A DNA stretch of 64,000 nt, taken from Pseudomonas fluorescens. Its GTDB lineage: Bacteria; Pseudomonadota; Gammaproteobacteria; Pseudomonadales; Pseudomonadaceae. The stretch lies in NCBI RefSeq assembly GCF_902497785.1, contig NZ_CABVHK010000016.1, positions 67,561 through 131,560 on the forward strand, read 5' to 3'. The stretch's first letter is position 1. Every line of letters starts with the position of its first letter. Of this stretch, positions 16,770-25,817 are shown one piece after another. Below the pieces are notes generated by a model. It was not told the DNA's origin, searched no databases, and saw only the letters and a list, made by a program, of their open reading frames with translations. Both the position numbers and the translations under genes were made by a program.

Positions 16770-19700
16770 ATGTCGAAATTCTTTATCGACCGTCCGATCT
16801 TCGCCTGGGTAATTGCCCTGGTGATCATGCTGGTCGGGGCTCTATCGATCCTCAAACTGCCGATCAACCAATACCCGAGCATTGCGCCTCCGGCCATTGC
16901 GATCCAGGTAACCTACCCAGGCGCGTCCGCACAAACCGTGCAGGACACCGTGGTGCAAGTCATCGAGCAACAACTCAACGGTATCGACAACCTGCGTTAT
17001 GTCTCCTCGGAAAGTAACTCCGACGGCAGCATGACCATCACCGCGACCTTCGAGCAGGGCACCAACTCCGACACCGCGCAGGTTCAGGTCCAGAACAAAC
17101 TGAACCTGGCCACCCCGCTGCTGCCGCAAGAAGTGCAGCAACAGGGCATCCGCGTGACCAAGGCAGTGAAGAACTTCCTGCTGGTCATCGGCGTGGTCTC
17201 GCGTGACGGCAGCATGACCAAGGACGACTTGTCCAACTACATCGTGTCGAACATGCAGGACCCGATCTCGCGCACCGCCGGTGTCGGCGACTTCCAGGTC
17301 TTCGGTTCCCAGTACGCGATGCGCGTCTGGCTCGACCCGGCCAAGCTCAACAACTTCAGCCTGACGCCAGTCGACGTCAAGGCCGCCATCGCGGCGCAAA
17401 ACATCCAGGTGTCCTCCGGGCAACTGGGCGGCCTGCCTGCCGCACCCGGCCAGCAGTTGAACGCCACCATCATCGGCAAGACCCGTTTGCAGACCGCCGA
17501 GCAGTTCAACAAGATCCTGCTGAAGGTCAACAAGGACGGTTCGCAAGTGCGCCTGTCCGATGTCGCCGATGTAGGTCTGGGCGGGGAAAACTACAGCATC
17601 AACGCTCAGTTCAACGGCGCACCGGCTTCCGGTCTGGCGGTGAAACTGGCCAACGGTGCCAACGCCCTCGACACCGCGAAAGCGCTGCGCAACACCATCA
17701 ACACGCTCAAGCCGTTCTTCCCGCAAGGCATGGAAGTGGTCTTCCCGTACGACACCACCCCGGTGGTCACCGAGTCGATCAAGGGTGTGGTTGAAACCCT
17801 GGTCGAAGCGATCGTGCTGGTGTTTTTGGTGATGTTCCTGTTCCTGCAAAACTTCCGCGCCACGGTCATCACTACGATGACAGTGCCGGTGGTGTTGCTG
17901 GGTACTTTCGGGATCCTTGCGGCCTTCGGTTTCAGCATCAACACCCTGACCATGTTCGGCATGGTGCTGGCCATCGGATTGCTGGTGGACGACGCCATCG
18001 TCGTGGTGGAAAACGTCGAACGGGTGATGAGCGAGGAAGGCCTGTCGCCCAAGGAGGCCACCAAGAAATCCATGGGGCAGATCCAGGGCGCGCTGGTCGG
18101 TATTGCCCTGGTGCTGTCGGCGGTACTGTTGCCGATGGCGTTTTTCAGCGGTTCTACCGGGGTGATCTACAAGCAGTTCTCGATCACCATCGTCTCGGCC
18201 ATGGCCCTGTCGGTACTGGTCGCGCTGATCTTTACCCCGGCGCTCTGCGCCACCATGCTCAAGCCGATTCCGAAAGGCGAGCACGGCACGCCGAAACGCG
18301 GTTTCTTTGGCTGGTTCAACCGCAGCTTCGACCGCGGCGTCAAAAGCTACGAGCGTGGCGTGGGCAACATGCTGACGCACAAGGCGCCGTACCTGCTGGC
18401 CTACGTGATCATTATCGTCGGCATGATCTGGCTGTTCACCCGCATTCCAACGGCGTTCCTGCCGGAAGAAGACCAGGGCGTCCTGTTTGCCCAGGTGCAA
18501 ACCCCGGCCGGCTCCAGCGCCGAGCGCACGCAAGTGGTGATCGACGAGATGCGCGCCCACCTGCTGGACAAGGAATCGGCCGCCGTGGCCTCGGTCTTTA
18601 CCGTCAACGGCTTCAACTTCGCCGGTCGCGGCCAAAGCTCGGGCCTGGCATTCATCATGCTCAAGCCGTGGGATCAGCGAGACGCGGAAAACAGCGTGTT
18701 CAAACTCGCCGCCCGAGCCCAGGAACATTTCTTCACCTTCCGCGATGCCATGGTGTTCGCCTTCGCGCCGCCAGCGGTACTGGAGCTGGGTAACGCCACC
18801 GGTTTCGACGTGTTCCTGCAGGACCGTGCCGGTATCGGCCACGAGAAGCTGATGGAGGCTCGCAACCAGTTCCTCGGCATGGCGGCGCAGAGCAAGGTGC
18901 TCTATCAGGTGCGCCCGAACGGCTTGAATGATGAACCGCAATATCAGCTGGAAATCGATGACGAGAAGGCCAGTGCGCTGGGCATTACGCTCACCGACAT
19001 CAACAGCACCCTGTCGATTGCCTTGGGCAGTAGCTACGTCAACGACTTCATCGACCGTGGTCGTGTGAAGAAGGTTTACGTGCAAGGCCAACCCGGCGCG
19101 CGCATGAGTCCGGAAGACATCAAGAAATGGTATGTGCGCAACAGCGCCGGCACCATGGTCCCGTTCTCGGCCTTCGCCAAGGGCGAGTGGATTTACGGTG
19201 CGCCGAAGCTCTCGCGTTACAACGGCGTAGAAGCGATGGAAATCCTCGGTGCCCCGGCGCCGGGCTATTCCACCGGTGAAGCCATGGCCGAAGTCGAAGC
19301 CCTGGCGAAGAAACTGCCGGCGGGCGTCGGGATTTCCTGGACCGGTCTGTCGTACGAAGAACGTCTGTCCGGCTCGCAAGCGCCAGCGCTGTATGCGTTG
19401 TCGTTGCTGATGGTGTTCCTGTGCCTGGCGGCGCTGTACGAAAGCTGGTCGATCCCGATCGCGGTCATGCTGGTGGTGCCACTGGGGATCATCGGTGCGC
19501 TGTTGGCGACCAGTTTGCGCGGTCTGTCCAACGACGTTTACTTCCAGGTGGGCTTGTTGACGACCATCGGTCTGGCGGCGAAAAACGCCATTCTGATCGT
19601 CGAGTTCGCCAAGGAATTGCACGAGCAAGGTCGCAGTTTGCGCGACGCGGCGATTGAAGCCTGCCGCATGCGTTTGCGACCGATCATCATGACCTCGCTG

Positions 19701-19919
19701 GCTTTCGTGCTCGGTGTGGTACCACTGGCTATTTCCTCGGGCGCGGGTTCGGGTAGCCAACACGCAATCGGTACCGGCGTTATTGGCGGTATGATCACGG
19801 CCACTGTCCTGGCGATCTTCTGGGTCCCACTGTTCTTCGTCACCGTATCGTCCATCGGTCAGCGTAAAAAAACCGATCAGGATGACGCTATCGAACCTTC
19901 TAAAGAGGCTGGCCAATGA
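16770..19919 (+). CDS. emhB: RND efflux inner-membrane pump (HAE1 family)
   Basis: A 1049-residue RND transporter with 12 predicted helices. It begins MSKFFIDRPIFAWVIALVIM, has the proton-relay aspartates Asp407 and Asp408 in GLLVDDAIVVVEN, and the usual FLPEEDQG, GLSYEERLSG and ASLRGLSNDVYFQVG segments. It exports hydrophobic drugs, solvents and aromatic hydrocarbons using the proton gradient. EmhB of P. fluorescens cLP6a, TtgB and MexB are the close relatives. It overlaps emhC by 4 bases (ATGA). Confidence 0.96.
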   Translation: MSKFFIDRPIFAWVIALVIMLVGALSILKLPINQYPSIAPPAIAIQVTYPGASAQTVQDTVVQVIEQQLNGIDNLRYVSSESNSDGSMTITATFEQGTNSDTAQVQVQNKLNLATPLLPQEVQQQGIRVTKAVKNFLLVIGVVSRDGSMTKDDLSNYIVSNMQDPISRTAGVGDFQVFGSQYAMRVWLDPAKLNNFSLTPVDVKAAIAAQNIQVSSGQLGGLPAAPGQQLNATIIGKTRLQTAEQFNKILLKVNKDGSQVRLSDVADVGLGGENYSINAQFNGAPASGLAVKLANGANALDTAKALRNTINTLKPFFPQGMEVVFPYDTTPVVTESIKGVVETLVEAIVLVFLVMFLFLQNFRATVITTMTVPVVLLGTFGILAAFGFSINTLTMFGMVLAIGLLVDDAIVVVENVERVMSEEGLSPKEATKKSMGQIQGALVGIALVLSAVLLPMAFFSGSTGVIYKQFSITIVSAMALSVLVALIFTPALCATMLKPIPKGEHGTPKRGFFGWFNRSFDRGVKSYERGVGNMLTHKAPYLLAYVIIIVGMIWLFTRIPTAFLPEEDQGVLFAQVQTPAGSSAERTQVVIDEMRAHLLDKESAAVASVFTVNGFNFAGRGQSSGLAFIMLKPWDQRDAENSVFKLAARAQEHFFTFRDAMVFAFAPPAVLELGNATGFDVFLQDRAGIGHEKLMEARNQFLGMAAQSKVLYQVRPNGLNDEPQYQLEIDDEKASALGITLTDINSTLSIALGSSYVNDFIDRGRVKKVYVQGQPGARMSPEDIKKWYVRNSAGTMVPFSAFAKGEWIYGAPKLSRYNGVEAMEILGAPAPGYSTGEAMAEVEALAKKLPAGVGISWTGLSYEERLSGSQAPALYALSLLMVFLCLAALYESWSIPIAVMLVVPLGIIGALLATSLRGLSNDVYFQVGLLTTIGLAAKNAILIVEFAKELHEQGRSLRDAAIEACRMRLRPIIMTSLAFVLGVVPLAISSGAGSGSQHAIGTGVIGGMITATVLAIFWVPLFFVTVSSIGQRKKTDQDDAIEPSKEAGQ

Positions 19920-21376
19920 GCAAGTCGCTACTCTCCATCGCAGTCGCCGCCTTCGTGCTGAGCGGCTGCTCGCTGATACCTGATTATCAGCAACCGGCCG
20001 CCCCGGTGGCTGCCGAGTACCCGCAGGGCCCGGCGTATTCGCCGGCCCAGGCGCCGAACCAGGCTGCCGCTGAACAAGGCTGGAAGCAGTTTTTCCATGA
20101 CCCGGCGCTGCAACAGCTGATTCAGGTCGCCCTGGAAAACAACCGTGACCTGCGTGTCGCGGCACTGAACATCGATGCGTTTGCCGCGCAGTACCGCATC
20201 CAGCGTGCCGATCTGTATCCGGCCGTGTCGGCCAATGGCACCGGCAGTCGCCAGCGGGTTCCGGCCCGGGCCTCGCAGACCGGTGAAGCGGGCATCACCA
20301 GTTCCTACTCCGCGACCGTCGGCATCAGCGCTTACGAACTTGACCTGTTCGGTCGGGTTCGCAGCCTGAGCGAAGAAGCGCTGCAGCAATACTTCGCCAC
20401 CGAAGAAGGCCGGCGCAGCACGCAGATCAGCCTGGTGGCGAACGTCGCCAATGCCTACCTGACCTGGCAGGCTGACAAAGAGCTGCGCAAGCTGACCCAG
20501 GACACCCTCGGTGCGTTCGAGGAGAGCTACAAGCTCACCTCGCGCAGCAACGAAGTGGGCGTAGCCTCGGCACTTGACCTGGCGCAGTCGCGCACGTCGG
20601 TGGAAAACGCCCGCGCGCAACTGGCCCGCTACACGCGCCAGGTTGCCCAGGACGAAAACGGCCTGGTGCTGCTGCTCGGCACCGGCATCCCGGCCAATCT
20701 GCAAGAAGCCAAACCGCTGTCTGACGACCTGCTGAGCGACGTACCGCCTGGCTTGCCGTCGGACCTGCTGCAACGTCGTCCGGACATCCTTCAGGCCGAA
20801 TACAACCTGAAAGCGGCCAACGCCAACATCGGCGCGGCGCGGGCGGCGTTCTTCCCGAGCATTAGCCTGACGGCCAACGCCGGCTCCTTGAGCCCGGACT
20901 TGTCCGGCCTGTTCAAGGGAGGTTCGGGCACCTGGTTGTTCCAGCCGCAGATCAACCTGCCGATCTTCAACGCCGGCAGCCTGCGCGCCAGCCTGGATTA
21001 CTCGAAAATCCAGAAAGACATCGGCGTGGCGAACTACGAAAAGTCCATTCAAACAGCCTTCCAGGAAGTCGCCGACGGCCTGGCCGCCCGCCAGACCTAC
21101 ACCGAGCAGTTGCAGGCCCAGCGTGATTTCGTCACTGCCAACCAGGACTACTACCGTCTGGCCGAGCGTCGTTATCGCATCGGCGTCGACAGCAACCTGA
21201 CCTTCCTCGACGCCCAGCGTCAGCTGTTCAGTGCCCAACAGGCGCTGATCACCGACCGCCTGGCGCAGTTGAACAGTGCCGTGAATCTGTACAAGGCACT
21301 GGGCGGTGGCTGGAATGAGCAGACGGCGAAAGTTGAACCGCTGAAAGAAGAAGCGCCGAAGATGAGGTTGTTCTGA
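19916..21376 (+). CDS. emhC: RND efflux outer-membrane channel (OprM/TolC family lipoprotein)
   Basis: A 486-residue protein with lipobox LSGC (Cys18) and two OEP repeats: one around NNRDLRVAALNIDAFAAQYRIQRADL and SYSATVGISAYELDLFGRVRSL, the other around LQRRPDILQAEYNLKAANANIGAARAAFFPSISL. This is the trimeric exit duct of the pump. It ends with KPLKEEAPKMRLF-like residues and is followed at once by a terminator and a REP doublet. Confidence 0.95.
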   Translation: MSKSLLSIAVAAFVLSGCSLIPDYQQPAAPVAAEYPQGPAYSPAQAPNQAAAEQGWKQFFHDPALQQLIQVALENNRDLRVAALNIDAFAAQYRIQRADLYPAVSANGTGSRQRVPARASQTGEAGITSSYSATVGISAYELDLFGRVRSLSEEALQQYFATEEGRRSTQISLVANVANAYLTWQADKELRKLTQDTLGAFEESYKLTSRSNEVGVASALDLAQSRTSVENARAQLARYTRQVAQDENGLVLLLGTGIPANLQEAKPLSDDLLSDVPPGLPSDLLQRRPDILQAEYNLKAANANIGAARAAFFPSISLTANAGSLSPDLSGLFKGGSGTWLFQPQINLPIFNAGSLRASLDYSKIQKDIGVANYEKSIQTAFQEVADGLAARQTYTEQLQAQRDFVTANQDYYRLAERRYRIGVDSNLTFLDAQRQLFSAQQALITDRLAQLNSAVNLYKALGGGWNEQTAKVEPLKEEAPKMRLF

Positions 21377-21395
21377 TAGCGCTGATGTAAATACG

Positions 21396-21420
21396 AAGCC
21401 CACCTTTTGGTGGGCTTTTT
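21396..21420 (+). terminator. Rho-independent terminator after emhC
   Basis: AAGCCCACC / GGTGGGCTT stem with a TTTT loop and a T-run. Confidence 0.9.
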
Positions 21421-21429
21421 GTTGGCCAG

Positions 21430-21500
21430 GATCAAAAGATCGCAGCCTTCGGCAGCTCCTACGTGAAATCGCGTAGGAGCTGCCGAAGGCTGCGATCTTG
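21430..21500. repeat. REP doublet (REPIN), short spacer
   Basis: Complement and forward GTAGGAGCTGCCGAAGGC copies separated by only about 10 bases, just after the emhC terminator. Confidence 0.92.
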
Positions 21501-21731
21501 TTTTTTTGCTGTTCGATAACCGCCCAAAACCCGCTTTCACCAATTGAACCATCTAGTTCATTCCCCGCACCATTCGCTCCACAAAACCAATAACAACAGG
21601 TTCGACACCATGCCCCGCCCTGCCCTGTCCGGCTGATCCCACCCGTTTCATTCGAATTCGATCTTTGTCTGCGACTTCCACCGTCGCGGCATCACCCCGC
21701 TTCATCCCCAAGAATCAGAGAGACCGAGCCC
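21501..21731. other. Leader region of the OprD-family porin gene
   Basis: About 230 bases before the porin with an A-rich stretch (CCAATAACAACAGG) near 21587. No confident promoter or operator could be read. The reading frame of the porin is open upstream to 21665 in part, but the protein similarity starts at 21732. Confidence 0.4.
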
Positions 21732-22985
21732 ATGACGCCTTCCCCTTATTTCGTCCCCAGCCTGATCGCCATCGCCCTGACCGGTGCGTCCTTGCCCGCC
21801 ACTGCCGAAGAGACGGGTTTCGTCGAAGGTGCCAAGGTCAACCTGAACCTGCGCAATTTCTACATCAACCGCAACTTCACCAACCCGACCAAAGCCCAGG
21901 GCAAGGCTGAAGAGTGGACGCAAAGCTTTATCCTCGATGCCAAGTCCGGTTTTACCCAGGGCACGGTCGGGTTCGGCATGGATGTACTGGGGTTATATTC
22001 GGTGAAACTCGATGGCGGCAAAGGCACCGGCGGCACACAGTTGCTACCACTGGATAGCGACGGGCGCCCGGCGGACCAATTCGGTCGCACCAACGTGGCG
22101 TTCAAGGCGAAGCTGTCGCAGACCGAAGTGAAGGTTGGCGAATGGATGCCAGTGCTGCCGATCCTGCGTTCCGACGACGGTCGATCCCTGCCGCAAACCT
22201 TCCGTGGCGGCCAGGTCACCTCGAAGGAAATCAACGGCCTGACGCTCTACGGCGGGCAGTTCCGCCAGAACAGCCCGCGTGACGATAGCAGCATGAGCGA
22301 CATGTCCATGACCGGCAGAGCGACGATCACTTCAGACCGTTTCAACTTCCAGGGCGGCGAATACCTGTTCAACGAAAAACGCACGCAGATCGCGCTGTGG
22401 AACGCCGAACTCAAGGACATCTACAGCCAGCAATTCGTCAACCTGATCCACAGCCAGCCCCTCGGCGACTGGACCCTCGGCGCCAACCTCGGCTACTTCT
22501 ATGGCAAGGAAGACGGCAGCGCCCGCGCCGGCGATCTGGACAACAAGACCTGGTCGGGGTTGTTCTCGGCAAAATACGGTGGCAACACCTTCTACGTCGG
22601 CCTGCAAAAGCTCACCGGCGACAGCGCCTGGATGCGGGTCAACGGCACCAGCGGCGGCACCCTGGCCAACGACAGCTACAACTCCAGCTACGACAATGCG
22701 CAGGAAAAATCCTGGCAGGTTCGTCACGACTACAACTTCGTCGCACTCGGCATACCCGGCCTGACTCTGATGAACCGCTACATCAGCGGCGACAACGTAC
22801 ACACCGGGACCATCACCGATGGCAAGGAATGGGGACGTGAAAGTGAACTGGGCTACACCGTGCAAAGTGGTGTGCTGAAAGACTTGAACCTCAAATGGCG
22901 CAATTCAACCATGCGCCGCGACTACAGCAACAACGAGTTCGACGAGAACCGGGTGATCGTCAGCTACCCGATCAGTTTGTTGTAA
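21732..22985 (+). CDS. OprD-family outer-membrane porin
   Basis: A 417-residue protein: signal peptide ending LPATA (residue 25), then the OprD pattern EGAKVNLNLRNFYINRNF, AEEWTQSFILDAKSGFTQGTVGFGMDVLG, KLSQTEVKVGEWMPVLPILRSDDGRSLPQTFRGG and LTLYGGQFRQNSPRDDSSM. It ends with alternating strands and the C-terminal SYPISLL. These are monomeric 18-strand channels for small carboxylates or basic amino acids. Its position next to the pca cluster suggests uptake of an aromatic acid, as in the OccK/OpdK group, but the sequence does not fix the substrate. Confidence 0.88.
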   Translation: MTPSPYFVPSLIAIALTGASLPATAEETGFVEGAKVNLNLRNFYINRNFTNPTKAQGKAEEWTQSFILDAKSGFTQGTVGFGMDVLGLYSVKLDGGKGTGGTQLLPLDSDGRPADQFGRTNVAFKAKLSQTEVKVGEWMPVLPILRSDDGRSLPQTFRGGQVTSKEINGLTLYGGQFRQNSPRDDSSMSDMSMTGRATITSDRFNFQGGEYLFNEKRTQIALWNAELKDIYSQQFVNLIHSQPLGDWTLGANLGYFYGKEDGSARAGDLDNKTWSGLFSAKYGGNTFYVGLQKLTGDSAWMRVNGTSGGTLANDSYNSSYDNAQEKSWQVRHDYNFVALGIPGLTLMNRYISGDNVHTGTITDGKEWGRESELGYTVQSGVLKDLNLKWRNSTMRRDYSNNEFDENRVIVSYPISLL

Positions 22986-22997
22986 ACACAATCAAAT

Positions 22998-23155
22998 GTG
23001 GGAGCGAGCTTGCTCGCGAAAGCGGCGTACCAGTCAACGAAGCTCTTGAATGTACAGCCGCCATCGCGGGCAAGCCCGCTCCCACAGGGATCTGGAGTGA
23101 ACATAAAATTTGTGTTCACCCCAACCCACTGTGGGAGCGGGCTTGCCCGCGATGG
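22998..23155. repeat. REP cluster, type GTGGGAGCGAGCTTGCTCGCGA (three units)
   Basis: Units at 22998, 23062 and 23131. The first carries GAGCTTGCTCGC, the other two GGGCTTGCCCGC and its complement. It fills the gap between the convergent porin and pcaC genes. Confidence 0.92.
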
Positions 23156-23185
23156 CGTCAGTTCTAACCATACAAACCCCGAAGA

Positions 23186-23578
23186 TTACTCCCGGGATTC
23201 AACCCCCAACTCATCCCACACCGACTCAGCCAAATGAAACGTCGCATTCGCCGCCGGAATGCCGCAGTAGATCGCGCTCTGCATGATCACTTCCTTGATC
23301 TCGCCGCGCGTCACGCCGTTGTTGGCGGCGGCGCGCAGGTGCAGTTTGAGTTCTTCGTTGCGGTTCATGCCGATCAGCATGGCAATGGTGATCAGGCTGC
23401 GGGTATGGCGCGGCAGGCCCGGGCGCGTCCAGATGTCGCCCCAGGCATGACGCGTGATCATTTCCTGAAACTCCGAGTTGAACTCAGTCAGCGCGTTGAG
23501 GCTGCGATCGACGTGGGCGTCGCCGAGCACTGCGCGGCGAACCTCCAGGCCCTCGTCGTAACGTTGTTTCTCATCCAC
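23186..23578 (-). CDS. pcaC: 4-carboxymuconolactone decarboxylase
   Basis: A 130-residue carboxymuconolactone decarboxylase-fold protein: DEKQRYDEGLEVRRAVLGDAHVDRSL, WTRPGLPRHTRSLITIAMLIGMNR, ELKLHLRAAANNGVTRGEIKEV and YCGIPAANATFHLAESV. It converts gamma-carboxymuconolactone to beta-ketoadipate enol-lactone. The GTG at 23578 is chosen since AGGGGA lies 6 bases upstream and the product then starts like other PcaC proteins. Last gene of the pca string; 11 bases from pcaD. Confidence 0.93.
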   Translation of the reverse strand: MDEKQRYDEGLEVRRAVLGDAHVDRSLNALTEFNSEFQEMITRHAWGDIWTRPGLPRHTRSLITIAMLIGMNRNEELKLHLRAAANNGVTRGEIKEVIMQSAIYCGIPAANATFHLAESVWDELGVESRE

Positions 23579-23589
23579 AGCAATTCCCC

Positions 23590-24396
23590 TCAATGGCCCA
23601 ACAAGAATGCGACAACGCGATCACTGAACGCAGCCCCGGCCTGCACGTTGGACAGGTGCGCGGCGTAGAACTCGGCGTACTCCGCGCCCGGCACATGTTC
23701 CTGAATGAAGTGTCCACCAGACGGCGGCGTCACCGCATCTTCAGTGCCGGCGATCACCAGCAGCGGCACCTTGATCGAGGACAACTGCTCGCGGAAATCG
23801 GCATCGCGCACGGCGGCGCAGTTGGCTGCGTAACCTTCAGGAGAAGTGGCCGCGAGCATGTCGGTAATCCGCTTCGCCGCCGCCGGATTGGCTTCGGCAA
23901 AATCAGCGGTGAACCAGCGTGCAATCGAGGCATCACGCAGCGCGACCATGGCCGCCGACCCGTCACGCAGCACTGTTTCAATGCGTGGGTTCCAGATCGA
24001 CGGATCGCCGATTTTCGCCGCGGTGTTGCACACCACCAGTTTGTTCAATCGCTCACCGGCGTTGATCCCCAGCCATTGGCCGATCAAGCCGCCCATCGAC
24101 AAACCGCAGAAATGAGCTTTTTCGATGTGCAACGCATCGAGCAAGGCGAGCACGTCATGACCCAATTGCTCGATGCTGTAGGGCCCCGGCGTTACCAGCG
24201 ACTGGCCGTGACCACGGGTGTCGAAACGCAGCACGCGAAAATGCTCGGTGAACGCGGCCATCTGCGCGTCCCACATGTGCAGGTCGGTGCCCAGCGAGTT
24301 GGACAGCACCAGCACCGGCGCATCGTCCGGCCCATCGAGTTGCGGCCCTTGAATCTGGTAGTGCAGTTCGCCCTCGGCGAGTTGTACGAAAGCCAC
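23590..24396 (-). CDS. pcaD: 3-oxoadipate enol-lactonase
   Basis: A 268-residue alpha/beta hydrolase with the nucleophile elbow GLSMGG (Ser100), an acid in GTEDAVTP and the catalytic His in AAHLSNV. Oxyanion residues lie in LSNSLGTDLHMWD, the usual PcaD pattern. It hydrolyses the enol-lactone to beta-ketoadipate in the cytoplasm. It sits 11 bases after pcaB. Confidence 0.94.
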   Translation of the reverse strand: MAFVQLAEGELHYQIQGPQLDGPDDAPVLVLSNSLGTDLHMWDAQMAAFTEHFRVLRFDTRGHGQSLVTPGPYSIEQLGHDVLALLDALHIEKAHFCGLSMGGLIGQWLGINAGERLNKLVVCNTAAKIGDPSIWNPRIETVLRDGSAAMVALRDASIARWFTADFAEANPAAAKRITDMLAATSPEGYAANCAAVRDADFREQLSSIKVPLLVIAGTEDAVTPPSGGHFIQEHVPGAEYAEFYAAHLSNVQAGAAFSDRVVAFLLGH

Positions 24397-24407
24397 AGCA
24401 ATCTCCT

Positions 24408-25772
24408 TCAGGCAGTCAATGCAGAATGTTCAGCCACCGCTCGCTCGACCCAGGTATGGGCCTGACCGAGATAATGTGCCGGGTCCAGCAGACGATCGAG
24501 TTCAGCCGCCGAGAGTTCGGCGGTCACTTGCGGCTCATCGCCCAGCACCGCACGCAAATGCCGCTGCTCGGCGACAGCGCGTTTGCAGCACTGTTCCAGT
24601 AAATGATGCGCGGTGTCGCGACCGACCCGTTGCGCGAGGACGATGCTCACCGCTTCGGCCAGCACCAGGCCTTGGGTCAGGTCGAGGTTGCGGGTCATGC
24701 GCTCGGCGTCCACTTCCAGCCCGTCCGCCACCAGCAGCGCTTGTTTGAGGCTGCCGGACACCAGGCAGCAGATTTCCGGCAGCGTTTCCCACTCGGCATG
24801 CCACAGACCCAGACTGCGCTCGTGTTCTTGCGGCATCGCACTGAACAGGGTCGAGAGCAGTCCGGGTACCCGCGTGGCGGCACTGATCAACACCGCCGCG
24901 CCAACCGGGTTGCGTTTGTGCGGCATGGTCGACGAACCACCCTTGCCCGGCGCCGACGGTTCGAACACTTCGCCGGCTTCGGTCTGCATCAGCAAACTTA
25001 TGTCGCGACCGAGTTTGCCGAGGCTGCCGGCGATCAATCCCAGCACCGAGCCGAACTCCACCAGGCGATCACGCTGGGTGTGCCAGGGCTGGTCCGGCAA
25101 GCTCAGGTGCAATTCAGCGGCCAGCGCTTCGGCAATCGGCATCGCCTGTTCGCCCAGGGCCGCGAGGGTTCCGGAGGCGCCGCCGAATTGCAGCACCAGC
25201 AGGCGCGGTTTCAGTTCTTGCAGTCGTTGGCGACTGCGGGTGACGGCGCCCAGCCATCCGGCGATCTTCATGCCCAGGGTCACCGGCGTGGCGTGTTGCA
25301 GCCAGGTGCGACCGGCCAGCGGTGTGGCGACATAACGTTCCGCCTGGGTTGCCAGGATTTGACCCAGTTGCGCCAGATCACCTTCTATCAACTCGAGCGC
25401 GCGACGCAGTTGCAGCACCAGACCGGTGTCCATCACGTCCTGACTGGTCGCGCCCAAATGCACATAGCGCTCGGCTTCGGCATCGGTGGTGGCGATCTGT
25501 TTGCCCAACGCTTTCACCAACGGAATCGCCGAATTGCCAGCCGTCGCGATCGCCTCGCCGAGTGCGCAAAAGTCATAGTGCTCTGAGCGGCAAGCCGCTT
25601 CGATGGCGGCCACAGCTGTCTGCGGAATCAACCCGACATACGCCTCGGCCCGGGCCAGCGCCGCTTCGACATCGAGCATGGCCTGAACCCGGCCCTGATC
25701 GCAGAACACCTCTCGCATATCTCGAGCGGTGAAATAGGCATCGAACAATTGATTGCCCGGTCGCTGGTTCAT
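24408..25772 (-). CDS. pcaB: 3-carboxy-cis,cis-muconate cycloisomerase
   Basis: A 454-residue member of the fumarase/aspartase superfamily. The signature GSSTMPHKRNP is at residues 279-289, with HLGATSQDVMDTG and TWLQHATPVTLG as the other two conserved blocks. It lactonises 3-carboxymuconate to gamma-carboxymuconolactone. The ATG at 25772 has AGGGA 7 bases upstream; a longer open frame to 25808 lacks family similarity. pcaT lies 45 bases upstream. Confidence 0.94.
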   Translation of the reverse strand: MNQRPGNQLFDAYFTARDMREVFCDQGRVQAMLDVEAALARAEAYVGLIPQTAVAAIEAACRSEHYDFCALGEAIATAGNSAIPLVKALGKQIATTDAEAERYVHLGATSQDVMDTGLVLQLRRALELIEGDLAQLGQILATQAERYVATPLAGRTWLQHATPVTLGMKIAGWLGAVTRSRQRLQELKPRLLVLQFGGASGTLAALGEQAMPIAEALAAELHLSLPDQPWHTQRDRLVEFGSVLGLIAGSLGKLGRDISLLMQTEAGEVFEPSAPGKGGSSTMPHKRNPVGAAVLISAATRVPGLLSTLFSAMPQEHERSLGLWHAEWETLPEICCLVSGSLKQALLVADGLEVDAERMTRNLDLTQGLVLAEAVSIVLAQRVGRDTAHHLLEQCCKRAVAEQRHLRAVLGDEPQVTAELSAAELDRLLDPAHYLGQAHTWVERAVAEHSALTA

Positions 25773-25817
25773 AAACAGTCCCTGAAGGCGCGGGCCAGCG
25801 CGGCCCACGCGGTTGGA

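Noticed and set aside
16842..20165. 1107-codon open frame antisense to emhB
   Set aside because: Same codon-bias shadow; it runs across the emhB-emhC junction and has low-complexity composition.
22998..23155. CRISPR-like repeat array
   Set aside because: Units are inverted REP palindromes with unequal spacing, not direct repeats with constant spacers, and no cas genes are present.
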